Shown: positions 34,074-44,990 of the stretch, in pieces | How the letters are laid out: each line of letters opens with the position of its first letter | Position numbering within the stretch: the first letter of the stretch is position 1 | NCBI RefSeq assembly: GCF_028453695.1 | Contig: NC_135781.1 | Coordinates: 2,656,078-2,720,077, forward strand | From: Augochlora pura | Lineage: Eukaryota; Arthropoda; Insecta; Hymenoptera; Halictidae | DNA: 64,000 nt | Reading direction: 5' to 3' | The notes under the pieces: generated by a model | Seen by the model: the letters and a program-made list of their open reading frames with translations, nothing else | Told to the model about the DNA's origin: nothing | Databases searched by the model: none | Translations under genes and position numbers: made by a program

Positions 34074-34190
34074 CCATATAAATAATAACGATTCCAGATA
34101 AATAACCGTTCCAGGTAAATAACCATTCCAAGTAAATAATTATTTCAGGTAAATAACGATTCCAGGTAAATATCCACTCCACATGAAACA
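34074..34190 (+). repeat. ~17-bp AGGTAAATAACCATTCC tandem repeat
   Basis: Six or seven diverged units of AGGTAAATAACCATTCC. The + strand is A/C-leaning here. Confidence 0.75.
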
Positions 34191-35144
34191 AAGCACGCGC
34201 TGCCCAGTGTAAAAAAATAATTTAATCCGAGTGACTTTAAACGATTCGTCTCCGATGCTCTCTCTCGTTACGAAGAGCGTCCGCGCGCCTGATATCGCTA
34301 GAAACATTTTAGACAGCGCGCGCGCGCGGGCGCCGACTCTCCTGTAACAATGAAAATTAGGTCGCTCCCTCCCCTCGGCGGAGTTTCTGTAATCTGTAAT
34401 CCGATTTCTGTTTAAGTCTGAGAAAATTGTGTTCCATGAGGGAAGAGGGGGGAAACGGCGGACCGTAATAAGCGGGAGACTCTTTAGCTACAAAGAGGCA
34501 CTCGACAATAAGACAGTACTCTCTCTCCCTATCTCTCTCCCTCTCTCTCTTCTAAGCTTTCGCGATAAGACTTTCGGAAACGCAAACAACAAGTTGCCGA
34601 CTGTCTATAGAATTAAATTAAAGAAAACTGAATAGCTGAAAGCGCGGTTCGGAATAAATAACAACGTTTACGCCGGAGTGCTCGCGGTTTCGACGAGAGA
34701 GAGAGAGAGATCTTCGAGCGGATGTTTGAGCGTTCAGAGATAAGGATCATCTTCGGCAATTTTTTTCGAACGTGAAATATTGACGATGCCTTTCGACATT
34801 TTTCATACTTATTCTTCGATGTTTTAAGATACAGAAAAAATTTTGTTATGTCACATTATATTAATATTTACTGGAATAATAAATCTTTTCCGTGAACCTA
34901 ATTCTTCATCATATTGACCGGTGTTCAGTTTAGCATTTTCTTCCTTTAGAAGAAGAGCGAATAATAAATAATAATTAACTAAAAACGCGGCGCGAAGTTG
35001 TCCAATTATATAATGATTATGCAGCTTAAGCGTGAGGTTGGCTGTGAAAAAATTAAGTCTTTTCTTGGGGAAAACGAAATTACTTTCCGAGCAACCCAAT
35101 AGAATCACGGTGTCCCCTGAGAGGGGACAGCCGAGTGGAAAGGG
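34191..35144. other. GC-rich then AT-rich unique DNA
   Basis: Contains (GC)n at about 34317-34332, a pyrimidine tract at 34520-34550 and a short GA run at 34695-34710. No gene is recognised. Confidence 0.35.
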
Positions 35145-35148
35145 TTAA
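35111..35148 (+). mobile_element. TTAA element right end with hairpin
   Basis: A perfect 8-bp stem TGTCCCCT/AGGGGACA (loop GAG) at 35111-35129 is followed by CCGAGTGGAAAGGG-TTAA. Subterminal hairpins also occur in the family C copies, so this is probably a related end. No left end was found. Confidence 0.4.
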
Positions 35149-35639
35149 AATCCGGTGTAAATTCGAGTTCGAGCCGGCCGAAGCGAGGCCGCTTCGGAAA
35201 CGAAGGAACCGAGAGAACGAAGGAACGGGCATCCGATAGCGCGGTGGGATGGATAGGTGGCCGGTGCCACGGCTTTGGGACACGCCCTTCGAGCCTTGAT
35301 CTCGCGCGATTTAGGGCTCTTAATTATATGTGTGTGGAACGGAGAGGTGAGCGCCGATCGAGGCGCGGGGGAGTAGTCGATGCACCGGCTCGCATGAGCG
35401 CGGCCCCGATGAACGGCGAGGGGGCCGCGACGGCTCTACGCGCGTTCCCGCGTCGTCCACCCTTCCCTGCTTCCACCCGCGCCCGCGCAACCCCCTTATC
35501 TTTCTCGCCGCGGCGCATTATGAATAAGTATACACGCCGCATTGACGCGTGCACGCGGGGCGTGGCGCAGCCCCGAGCGAAGTCCGGCCGAATCTGGACG
35601 ATCTTTTTTTCCGGCGATCTTTGCGAATGCATCGCTCCC
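35149..35639. other. GC-rich unique block
   Basis: Contains a short GAACGAAGGAAC duplication near 35200-35227. No gene is recognised. Confidence 0.35.
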
Positions 35640-36150
35640 ACTCGAGGAATGCGGAATGCAGCGTGGAGTGCAACGCGAAGCGCTGTGTAAAGCGCGGTAT
35701 AGAGCACAATGCTGAATACAGTGTGAAGCACAGCACGGAATGCATCGTAAACTGCAGCGTAAACTGTAGTGTAAAGCGTAGCGTAGAGTGCAGTGTAAAG
35801 CGCAGAATGCAGCGTAAAGCGCAGCACAGAATGCAGCGTAGAGCGTGAAGCGCAGCATAGAGTGTGAAGCGCAGCATAGAGTGTGAAGCGCAGCATAAAG
35901 CGCAGCATAGGGCGTGAAGCGCAGCATAAAGCGCAGCGTAGAGCGTGAAGCGCAGCATAAAGCGAAGCATAGGGCGTGAAGCGCAGCATAAAGCGCAGCG
36001 TGGAGCGTGAAGCGCAGCATAAAGCGCAGCGTGGAGCGTGAAGCGCAGCATAAATTACAACTTAAAAAACAGCATAAATCACAACTTAAAGCGCATCATG
36101 AATTGCTGCGCAAAGCGCATCATAAAGCGCAGCGCAAAGCGCACCATAGA
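35640..36150 (+). repeat. 31-bp AGCGCAGCATAAAGCG minisatellite
   Basis: Units of about 10 bases (GCGCAGCATAAA, GCGTAGAGC) are organised in a higher-order 31-base repeat, clearest at 35880-36050 (GTGAAGCGCAGCATAAAGCG + CAGCGTAGAGC). The left side is more diverged. Three antisense frames of 135-221 codons (LRFTLYAAL-type) come from it and are not genes. Confidence 0.95.
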
Positions 36151-36480
36151 GCACATACCCCCGCAATAATCCAATTTCCAACGAATTCTCCTTTTAGCAC
36201 AAAGCGAGCTTTTTATTCCCCCACTCCGCTCCACCGCGATGGCAATGACAAATCGAATATGGAAGCAGAGCGCAGTTTTAACCTCTTCATCTATTAATCG
36301 TTGGAACTATCTCGAGGATGTGGCCGCTGGTCGGAGCCGAAATCAAATTTCCGTGTATCTGTCATTTAGAGAGTCCGTTTTAAATCTGTTAGCTCTTTCA
36401 ATCGGGGTCGTTCTTAAATACTCTTCTGTAACTGACAGCTTTTGCAAGACATTTTTGTGTCCGTTTTGTTCCGTCAAATA
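36151..36480. other. Unique DNA right of minisatellite
   Basis: No gene is recognised. The frames 36007-36297 and 36239-36481 continue out of repeat sequence. Confidence 0.35.
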
Positions 36481-37110
36481 GTTCGTTGCTTTTTGGTATT
36501 TTTAGCGTTCGAGGTATGTGTGTGTCGTGTCTTGCTAACTGATTTTTAATGGTTTTAATCGTTTAGAGGTTTTAGATATTGTGGTATTGAGTAAGTGTTA
36601 TTGGACAATTTACCGATCGGTTGGTGGTTAAAATAGGTATTTTTATTGTTTAGGGATATTGAAGTATTGAGAAAATGTTATTTGACAATTTAGCGATCGG
36701 TCAATAATTGAAATAGGTATTTTAATACTTATAAGATCATATTTATAAATATTTTAATACCTATAAGACAATATTTATAAATATTTTTATACTTATAAGT
36801 CAATATTTATAAGTATTTTAATATTTAAAATAAGTATTATAAGTATTGGCCGATCTATTTTACTTAAGTGATCCATTAAATATTAATAAAATATACTTAG
36901 GAACGAGATATCAAGTTTTAATAAAGAAAGTTGTATTCTGGAACGTTTGTATTTTGGTCCCAAATTTTTGCGTAAGGGTAACGTTGTTAGTTCTTGAGTG
37001 ACAGTCGTTCGAGTATTGGACCGAGCCGGAGTGATTCAGTATGATGCACGTGTTCCGCATAGGGAACCGCGACAGCGGAGGGTTAATGCGCACTTAAATT
37101 TTATTTAACA
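36480..37110. other. AT-rich island, strong G/T left side
   Basis: At 36541-36600 I count G 15 and C 1. A segment of about 75 bases is duplicated (about 36590-36660 and 36662-36735; shared ATCGGT, ACAATTTA and AAATAGGTATTTT). ATATTTATAAATATTTTAATAC units follow. GGAGGG-TTAA at 37078-37086 may be another element end. Confidence 0.6.
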
Positions 37111-37186
37111 ACTTCCACGGGGCAAACTTTGAATGAATCATGAATGGAGCGTGTGCTTCTCATATTAAAATTGCTGACCGAGCTAC

Positions 37187-37193
37187 AGAGAGA

Positions 37194-37227
<34 letters not shown>

Positions 37228-37228
37228 T
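37187..37228. repeat. GA microsatellite
   Basis: GAGAAAGAG grading into pure (GA)n. Confidence 0.95.
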
Positions 37229-38599
37229 TAAATTTGCAGTTCTGCGACTGCTTTATGATGAAAAATCTTTTGTCAAACGCGTCTCTGTTTGCAAAAATGA
37301 AATAATAGTAAATTGTTTTATTCTAATAATTCTGTTAACTAAAAGACGGCGTAACGGCGTCGTTAAATTTTTATTCTATCTTAATAGTTTTATAGTTATC
37401 TTTTATAGTTCATCGACTCGTTTTTATCGTAAATGCATTAAATTTGCGGTCGATTTATCGCGTTTTTCTATTTAGTATCGTATAGTTATCGTACAGTTTA
37501 TTTATTAATAAACAAAAACGTTCTCCTAGCACAGTATTAACGCCAAATTTACGGCGCACTAAATTCAGCTGTTTCCCATCGGCTCGTAAAGGTAACAATA
37601 AGACGTTTATTCTGATTTTTCGCGAGCAACGATTCTAGTCGCTGTCACGTTTGCCGCAAGTAGCGCACATATTAGATAAACGACTCGTAAATGTATCTTT
37701 ACTGTACGAATAATCGTAAATTACTAGATTTAATGACCCGGGTCAGTCTGACGGGTTCCGTACGGTCAGTATTAAAAATCGAAACGAATGACCAGCAGCG
37801 CGCACTGGTCCGGTTTCGAGAATTCAATGACAAGTTATTACAATTTTTGTACTATTGGAAATATCGCGGTGAAATTTTCATCGAAAACAATGAAGAAAAT
37901 GTAGTAATTTACAGTTGCCGATAATTAAATATTTTCCAAATTTGCGAAGCAATAAATGTCAATAAATTGGCATCGCTATTTTTAGATTAAAGACAGTCAT
38001 TTAGATTTAATTATATGAATTGTTTGAAAAGGAATTTTACTCATACAGTGCAATTATTTATAACCTTCTCTCGTTTTATATATTTTTGTCGCATTGTTTA
38101 CTAATTAATTGTTAAATATAGACTGATGTTTAATATGTGTTCAAAGTAAAATTAAAATATTAACGCAATTTCATTCTATTTTTCTTAATTTCCCAGATCC
38201 ATAGACAATTTCAAAGCGACGCAAATTAAAAAATCATCGACTCGCGAAACTCGCCTTTTTCATTATATATTATTGAATTCTTGAAACCAACTGTACGGAT
38301 GCACAATCGACGACGGTTCGTGTCGAGAGCGCCGATTCGATTCCTCCGGCATCGTTGCCAATCTTCGAAATGATTACGACAGTCGTAAGGGCCCCGGTAC
38401 ATGTTATTAAGAGGGCTCCGATTCAGCCGGATCGCGCGCGCGCGGCCGGCACCCAAAGATCAGGGCAGCACGGAATGGCGAGCGGTATCGATGATCGAGA
38501 AATCGATCAACACCCGCCCGCAACGCGCGGCGAGGCCATTCCGTTGGCTGTATATCCGTGAAATTAAATCGTGGGCACCGCGGTGATCATCAGTCACAC
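37229..38599. other. AT-rich then GC-rich unique DNA
   Basis: AT-rich to about 38230, then CpG-rich. The frames at 37140-37475 and 37691-37924 have no domain. No gene is recognised. Confidence 0.35.
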
Positions 38600-38935
38600 G
38601 TATCGGTCCGGTATCGTCCCGGCTCGTTCGCTCTGACCGCATCGCTCTGTCCGCTTCGCTCCGAACGTCTCGCTCCGTCCGCTTCGCTCCGACTACCTCG
38701 CTTTATCTGCTTTGCTCGCGCGCTTCGCTCTGTCCGCTTTGCACCGACCATCTTGCTCTGTCCTCTTTGCACCGACCATCTCGCTCTGTCCGCTTCGCTC
38801 TGACTGTCTTGCTTTGTCCGCTTTGCTCTGACTATCTCGCTTTATCCGCTTTGCTTCGAACGCTTCGCTCGCTCTGTCCGCTTCGCTCTGACCATCTTGC
38901 TCCGATCGCTTCGCTCGCACTATACGCGAGCGTAT
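38600..38935 (-). repeat. 28-bp minisatellite related to the 8-kb array
   Basis: Units of about 28 bases with the core GCTCTGTCCGCTTCGCTCTG followed by ACCATCTT. Read on the - strand the core is AGCGAAGCGGACAGAGC, close to GCAAAGCGGAGCGTCCGTC of the 8255-8580 array. About eleven units, best ordered at 38720-38860. Confidence 0.9.
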
Positions 38936-39204
38936 CAGTGGCGCGAGAGTTGCGAGCGAGCAGACGCGCCGAGAGTTGCGATCGCTCGCGAGCGTGTGTA
39001 CGCGCGGTGACTCGCGCGAAACCGGGCGTCGTGTTTCGTTTCCATTGCGCAAATCATCTCTTCTGGAGCGCGGCGCGACTCGGAACGCTTAACTTGTAAA
39101 TTGCGTGCCTGCCGGGCACGCAGCGAACGCCTACGTGTCCAAGTGATCGTCCGCGCGAAATCGATGAACCTAGATCATCCGCGGACTCCCGACCATGATC
39201 GATC
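38936..39204. other. GC-rich unique DNA
   Basis: Contains GCGAGCG-type short repeats that may be decayed ends of the adjacent array. No gene is seen. Confidence 0.35.
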
Positions 39205-39303
39205 GATGGCTCTCTCTACCTCTCTATCACTCTCCATCGCTTGCTCTCTCGCTCTCTTTTTCACTCTCTCTCTCATTTCAACTCTCTCTCTCTCTATCTC
39301 ACT

Positions 39304-39334
<31 letters not shown>

Positions 39335-39750
39335 ACTTCAAATCTCTCTCTCTTTCTCTCTCTCTCTCTCACTTCAAATCTCTCTCTCTCTCTCCCTCTC
39401 TCTCTCTCTCACTTTAACTCTCTCTTTGTCTCTCGCTCTCTCTCTCCCTCTCTCTCTCTCACTTTACTCTCTCTTTGTCTCTCGCTCTCTCTCTCTCAAA
39501 ATTTCTCTCTGTCTCTGTCTCTCTCTCTCACTTTAAATCTCTCTCTCTCTCTCTCACTTCAAATCTCTCTCTCTCTCCCTCTCTCTTTAACTCTCTCTCT
39601 CTTTCTCTAACTCTCTAACTCTCTGACTCTGTAACTCTCTCTCTCTCTCTCTCTAACTCTGTAACTCTCTCTCTCTCTAACTCTCTAACTCTGTAACTCT
39701 CTCTCTCTCTAACTCTCTAACTCTGTAACTGTCTCTCTCTCTCTCATGGC
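39205..39750. repeat. 540-bp CT tract with higher-order units
   Basis: (CT)n interrupted by two kinds of regular spacers: CACTTCAAAT (or CACTTTAAAT) between 39300 and 39560, and CTAACTCTGTAACT between 39600 and 39735. The LSLSLS reading frames are artefacts. Confidence 0.96.
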
Positions 39751-40189
39751 CGTCCCCGATCCGTTCAGAGATTCGTCGTCGGACGGGGGCACGATCGTAA
39801 TCCACCGTATCGCGGTAACAAGCCCTCTGATTGGATGCTATCACTTCCGTGAGCGGATTACCGAAAGCGTGTTATCGATTCGACCGAGTTCAGGAGAGTT
39901 CCATTGCCGTGACCCCGATGTGTCCCGGCGCGCTTCAACTCGACCGATCGCAGACTATTTAACGCGGATTTCGACGGCGCGGCCGCCTCGAATCCGGCCA
40001 CCGTGATTAAACGGTCATTTACTCGGAGAGCGAAAGTTATCTAGCCAGCGCGTTTCTCCACCCCCGAGGTCTTATCCGTTTCTTCGTTCTAACTGTTCGA
40101 TCGTTTCCGATCGCGGTCGCAATCTTCTGATCACGTTTCTTTGTTTAGAGTATCGTGTCGCATCGAATTGATAGGTTATTGTCCACATC
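39751..40189. other. GC-rich unique block
   Basis: CpG-rich. The 86-codon frame at 39746-40006 begins in the CT tract and has no domain. Confidence 0.35.
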
Positions 40190-40585
40190 GTAATGATTGG
40201 TTACTTTATCTAACTTAATTTAATTCTGTTGCATTTAATTTCACCCGATTTAATTTTATTGTATTTTACTGTATTTAATTTCATTTAATTCGATTTAGTT
40301 TTATTTAATTTTGTTCAACTTTAATTAATTTTATTTACCTTCATTTAGTTTCATAGAGTTTTACTTAATTTTATTAAATTTCATTCGATTTTATTTAACT
40401 TTATTTAATTTCATGTAACTTTTGTCTAATTTTGTTCGATTCTATTTAATTTGATTCCAGTTAATTTAATTTTCTTCCATTTCGTTTCGCTCCATTTTAT
40501 TTTATTGCATTTGATTTGATATCGTTCATTTTATTGCACTTCGTTTGATTTCATTCAATTTATTTATATATATATATATATATAC
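40190..40585 (+). repeat. TTTAATTTCATTTAATT degenerate repeat and (AT)n
   Basis: About 360 bases of T-rich units of 10-12 bases (TTTAATTTTATT and variants), ending in (TA)n at about 40562-40583. Similar in texture to the 28003 and 55240 arrays. Confidence 0.85.
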
Positions 40586-41439
40586 GTACGGACGAAGTCT
40601 TTCGATGAATAATAATTTCTAATAATAATTTCCAAAAACATAGAAATCAAATTTATATTTATTAAATATCTATAATGAAAAATCGTGATTCTATTTTATC
40701 AATAATAACATAGTAATATCATGACACTGATCAACTTATTTTCCATCACGTGTCATACTCGCCAAACTATGGCAAGCGGATAATTCGCGTGTTACAGCTT
40801 CTATTTACTCGAAGAGGCCCCGAAATTGTTCAGACAGAATGTGCGTCGCAGTTGGGGAAATTCAATGCGCGGCCGGAATGTTGCCGCGTTGTTTCGCGAA
40901 TATAGATGCCCGCGGAATTAATAATTATTAGGGGATGAACCTGCGCTCGAATCGTATCTGTAACCTAATCAACCGGCACCGAATAATTCAGAATAATTTT
41001 GCGCATTTTATAGCGCCGAGCGCAGTACTGTGATGACACCGCGCAACATCGAGCTCGAAATAATTGAATATCTTCAAATGTAATTACACACGGACGCTTT
41101 TATAGCAGAGGGGAGGAGGAGGGGGAGACGCATCATCATCATCATCATCGTACATAAGCTCGATAATACGAAATTCATTCGCGTCCGTAAAACAAATGAA
41201 CATGCCCTTCCCGAGCTTATGTCATCATTTTACACATTCAATTCCGCGTCAGTTAAAATTACATGCCCGGGCGTCGGCATTGTTGCTCGCAACGGTACCA
41301 AAAATAATTTCATTAAACCAAAACGCCGACAATGCTGACGTTAATTAACGGTAAGCAATCACGACGCCGAACAATTCAGCCTTTTGTTCGGCCCGTCGAA
41401 CGAGCCCGGGGAATATCTCTGCCGTCTGTTTGTTGTTTG
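40586..41439. other. Unique DNA with conserved-looking texture
   Basis: Unique, TAATTA-containing DNA with an (ATC)n run at 41131-41149 and a GGA tract just before it. No exon is recognised. The even, repeat-poor composition at 40801-41110 and 41160-41320 makes it a candidate for conserved non-coding DNA. Confidence 0.35.
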
Positions 41440-42000
41440 TCTTATGTATCGAATGTTCGTTGTTTCGCAGGCCGGATTTTGTTTCGGTCGAAAAATAATC
41501 TACGTCTTTGTTACGCGTTGCGATGCTGTCGGATCTGTTACCAAAACGTTGATTTCAGCGAAATCTAAAGCTAAATCTAAAGAATAAGCGAAATCTAAAG
41601 CTGAATCGTTGGTTTCAGCGAAATCTAAAGGCAAATCGTTGGTTTCGGCGAAATATAACGCCAAATCGAATGGAATAAACGAAATCTAAGGCGAAATCGT
41701 CGTCTTTATCAAAACATAAGGCTAAAACGACATCTTTAGCGAATTCTACAGACATATCATTAAATTCCAGTCTTTCCTACTACTACCTACTAAAATTCCA
41801 CGTATTATCTACCATTAAATCACTGATTTCAATCATTACACTCTAATACTCACAATCAATGTTCCTAAAACCCATCACTACTTCCAACTAACCTCTCACC
41901 ATACACCCTACGATCACAAACCAAAATCTCAATTACCACTACAATTACTCAAAAATGAAGTAACCGATACCAACCAAGCACATCAACCTGCAGATCCTCG
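41440..42000. other. AT-rich island with extreme A/C right side
   Basis: At 41761-41940 I count C 58 and G 5. The left part is mildly G-rich (13 G and 9 C at 41581-41640) and contains GCGAAATCTAAAG(C/G) units of about 30-40 bases at 41555-41720. Confidence 0.75.
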
Positions 42001-42404
42001 CCAGCGCCGTTTAACAATCGTCAAACAAGTGTCTGTGGGCATCGATCAGCGTTAGCCCCGTTCGCCGAACTATCGCGTCAAGCTGAAATGCCACAGTCGG
42101 GTCGCATCGTTCGCACCACGTGCTATCGTGGCTCGCTGATCTCTGTGTTCCAGTGCAACGGACTCCCATGGGTAGGTTAGAAGGCAACGAAATACGCGGG
42201 GATGACCCGTGTGATCCCATGGCGCGGCAAGGTGTATACGCAATGCGAGGCTGCAACACAGTGCCGTGGTCCGGCCAGCGAGAGCCGCGCGCGTCCGAAA
42301 ACCCTATTGGCGAACGATTAAGCGTTTAAGGGCCGGTCGTTCGGCGGTTTAAGCCGCGGCTTAGGGGGGCGCCCGGGTCCCATGGGTAGCGCGGCGAGAG
42401 GAGC
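42001..42404. other. GC-rich unique block
   Basis: CTCCCATGGGTAG and GTCCCATGGGTAG occur about 210 bases apart (42166 and 42377). Frames on both strands lack domains. Confidence 0.35.
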
Positions 42405-42650
42405 CGAGAGAGAGGGAGAGAGAGAGAGTGATCGAGAGAGAGAGAGAGAGAGAGAGAAATATCGAGAGAGAGAGAAAGATCGAGAGAGAGAGGGAGAGAA
42501 ATATCGAAAGAGAAAAATCGAGAGAGAGAGAGAGAGAAATATCGAAAGAGAAAAATCGAGAGAGAGAGAGAGAGAGAGAGAAATATCGAAAGAGAAAAAT
42601 CGAGAGAGAGACAGAAATATCGAAAGAGAAAAATCGAGAGAGAGAGAGGG
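42405..42650 (+). repeat. GA tract with AAATATCGAAAGAG spacers
   Basis: (GA)n blocks alternate with AAATATCGAAAGAGAAAAAT-type spacers with a period of roughly 50 bases. The CGA steps recur with fixed context, so this is a higher-order repeat rather than a plain microsatellite. Confidence 0.93.
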
Positions 42651-42730
42651 GGCATGAGGCCGGAGAGGTGACCGGCGAGAGAGCGTGAGGTGAGCACGAG
42701 GCCGGAGAGGTTGACCGGCGAGGAGAGGAC
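42651..42730 (+). repeat. Duplicated GGCCGGAGAGG unit
   Basis: AGGCCGGAGAGGTGACCGGC and AGGCCGGAGAGGTTGACCGG occur about 45 bases apart. Confidence 0.7.
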
Positions 42731-43899
42731 GACGTTAACCCCGGCGCGGTGTGGTCTGCCCCGGACAAATCGCGTATTTATGATCTTCCGGTACAATGCC
42801 GGGATTTTTAATCCCCGGGCCATATCACCGTGGCTCGCCCGGTCGCGTTATATTTCGTCCCCCGCAGTCCGGTGAACCTTATAATGCTCACGTAGGTGAA
42901 GAGGACCGTCGGAGGAAGCAGCCGCGGCGAGTCCCCGAAACCTGTGTACACAAACATGTCGAGCGGCCATTATGCAAATTTTTAAATACGACGGGACCAT
43001 ATATCCAGCCGGTTCCCGAGTGTGAAAAATAAAATTAGCATCGCCGCGAATGTTTCTCGGCTTAAGTTCTGCGCGCGCGCGCGCGCGCGAGAGCGTCAAT
43101 GGACGCTAGAACTTCGAGGAAGCCGGACGGAATTATGCCCGCTTTTTCGGCGAACACGCGCCGTGGATTTTCGAATCGCGGTTCCGTTGCCGCATCGATT
43201 TCGGGGCCACCGGAAACCGCGGAATCTTGTACGGGCTGGCCCGCCCGGGAATAAAGACCGGTGACAAGCGGCGGCCACCTGGTTCGCCGGCCGCAAAACA
43301 AACCGCGGACACCATTTTTTCGCGGCGCCGAAGTACCACGGGATATTCGGAATTCCGGGGCCCCGCGGGCCTCTCCCCCCACTTGAATTTTTTCGTCGCC
43401 GCCCGGCGTACACAGAGAGAGAGATAGGCCCCGGGCGTCCGCAATTTGTTTAGATCGCGATAGCGCCTCTTCCGCCGAGGGATCGTTCACCCTCGAGCAA
43501 CCGTGACGCGGCCCTCGGGCGGATCCCCCTCCCCCGGCCCGTTTTCCTTGGTTTACATCCGCGTTTCTTGCCGGCTAGCGAGCGACGACGCACGATGTAC
43601 GCGCGGCATGTCGAGATTCGCATCCGCGCCGCCACAATTACATCTTGCGCGTAGCCGGCGTTACGTAATTTCAAGTTTCTCGCGGGGCCGGATTCGATGC
43701 CGCGGACGCATCGCCCGGCGCGGTGATTTCCCGCCGCGGCAAAAAGTCAATCAGCCGCGAGCTGCGCAGACCGTGGACGTGCGTGTAAACTGCGTGATCC
43801 GAGCGATGGCTGTCAAGTCGGCTGTCGCGATTCGCTGAGAATTGGAATATTGTTTATATAGGGTGGCGTAAAGGTTTATCGGAAATGTTAAATAACGAC
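42731..43899. other. GC-rich unique block
   Basis: CpG-dense DNA with (GC)n at about 43071-43090 and a short GA run at 43411-43425. Open frames on all strands between 43062 and 43838 reflect the GC content. No domain is recognised. Confidence 0.4.
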
Positions 43900-44990
43900 T
43901 ACTGAGGTTATTTCAAGTAACTTTTTCCTTTAGAAGAATCATTGGAGACGCTTCGTTTAGGAGTTATTAACGAAAAACAGTGGCCAATGAGAGACTAGCT
44001 TGGCTGGCGCGAAGCTGGTCTCGTCTATGATTGGTCAGAGTTTTTTGTTAATAACTTGTAAAGGAAGCTAAGAATTGAATTTTCGTTAAGGAAAAAATTG
44101 TTTCAATTGCTCTCAGGAACCTATTTCCAGATTGTCAAACATTTTTGGAATATATTGTATGCATATATATTTTATTTATATATCGCAAATTTTCACTCTT
44201 GTTAATATAAAGCTAAAACTGCCAAACCAGTCAAAATGACTGTTTTTAACTGTTTCCTTTTTAAAGTTCGTAACAATATAGAGATGTTTCTGTAAAAAGT
44301 CTTCAGACAAATTTCTTTAATTAAGTATATATTGTAATATAAATATTATGCAATTTAAATAAATCCAATTTTGTCAATATTATAAAACAATGTTCCTTGC
44401 CATTGATTTGAAATTCCATAACTTTCAATAAATTCATCACTTAATTTTAATCCGACTATTGCACTGAAACTATATACATATATGCATGTACATATATGGG
44501 TACTGACTTGAGTGGTGAAGATCCAGGAAATCATTTGGATAAGGTCAGAGTTTCGGAGATGACGTGTGGCGAAGGTATGATGCGGCAAGGACAAAGGTCG
44601 AGAATGTGGCAGTATTTGAAGATGAGTCAAGAATGAAGTCATGGCTTGCTAAAGATATAGCATTGTCAATAAAAAGTGACATAGCAACAATAGTAATAAC
44701 AATATTAATAATAAATCTAATTGGAGCTAAATATATTATAATTTTAACAAAATTAATCACTCTCTCTTTCATTGTATAATAAAATATGTTGAAAATGTTT
44801 CTATCTGTTAACCTAATTTTACTCTATAATTTTTAAAAAATAATCAAATTATAGGTAACAAATAATAAATATTAATTTCACTCTATAATTTAAAAAAATA
44901 ATCAAATTAAAACTAATAAACAATCAATAAACCATCACATGACAGACGTAATATTTAGGAAATTTCTGTCCGATAAATTGCACTAAAACT
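43850..44990. other. AT-rich island with G/T-to-A/C switch
   Basis: At 43861-43920 I count G 16 and C 6; at 44881-44940 G 0 and C 10. A segment TACTCTATAATTT..AAAAAATAATCAAATTA is repeated at about 44813 and 44877. The frames at 44355-44779 on both strands have no family signature. Confidence 0.6.
43900..44118 (+). mobile_element. Fold-back (palindromic) element, copy 2
   Basis: A long imperfect palindrome. The left arm contains ACTGAGGTTATTTCAAGTAA, TTATTAACGAAAAACAGTGG and CCAATGAGAGACTAGC. The right arm contains the inverse of each: GCTGGTCTCGTCTATGATTGG, TTTTTTGTTAATAACTT and GCTCTCAGGAACC. The arms are about 100 bases and the centre is short. It has no open frame and resembles a fold-back MITE. 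Target duplications were not identified. Confidence 0.8.

Noticed and set aside
35324..36051. Antisense frames of 174-221 codons with LRFTLYAAL-like repeats
   Set aside because: They arise from the 31-bp minisatellite, which is open in three frames at once. The repetition is in the DNA and not specific to one frame.
42011..42259. An 82-codon antisense frame with several Cys and His
   Set aside because: The Cys/His spacing does not match a zinc-finger pattern I can name, and a sense frame overlaps it.
44355..44779. Overlapping sense and antisense frames in the 44.5-kb island
   Set aside because: Checked as a possible transposon gene remnant. No transposase or reverse-transcriptase motif was found.
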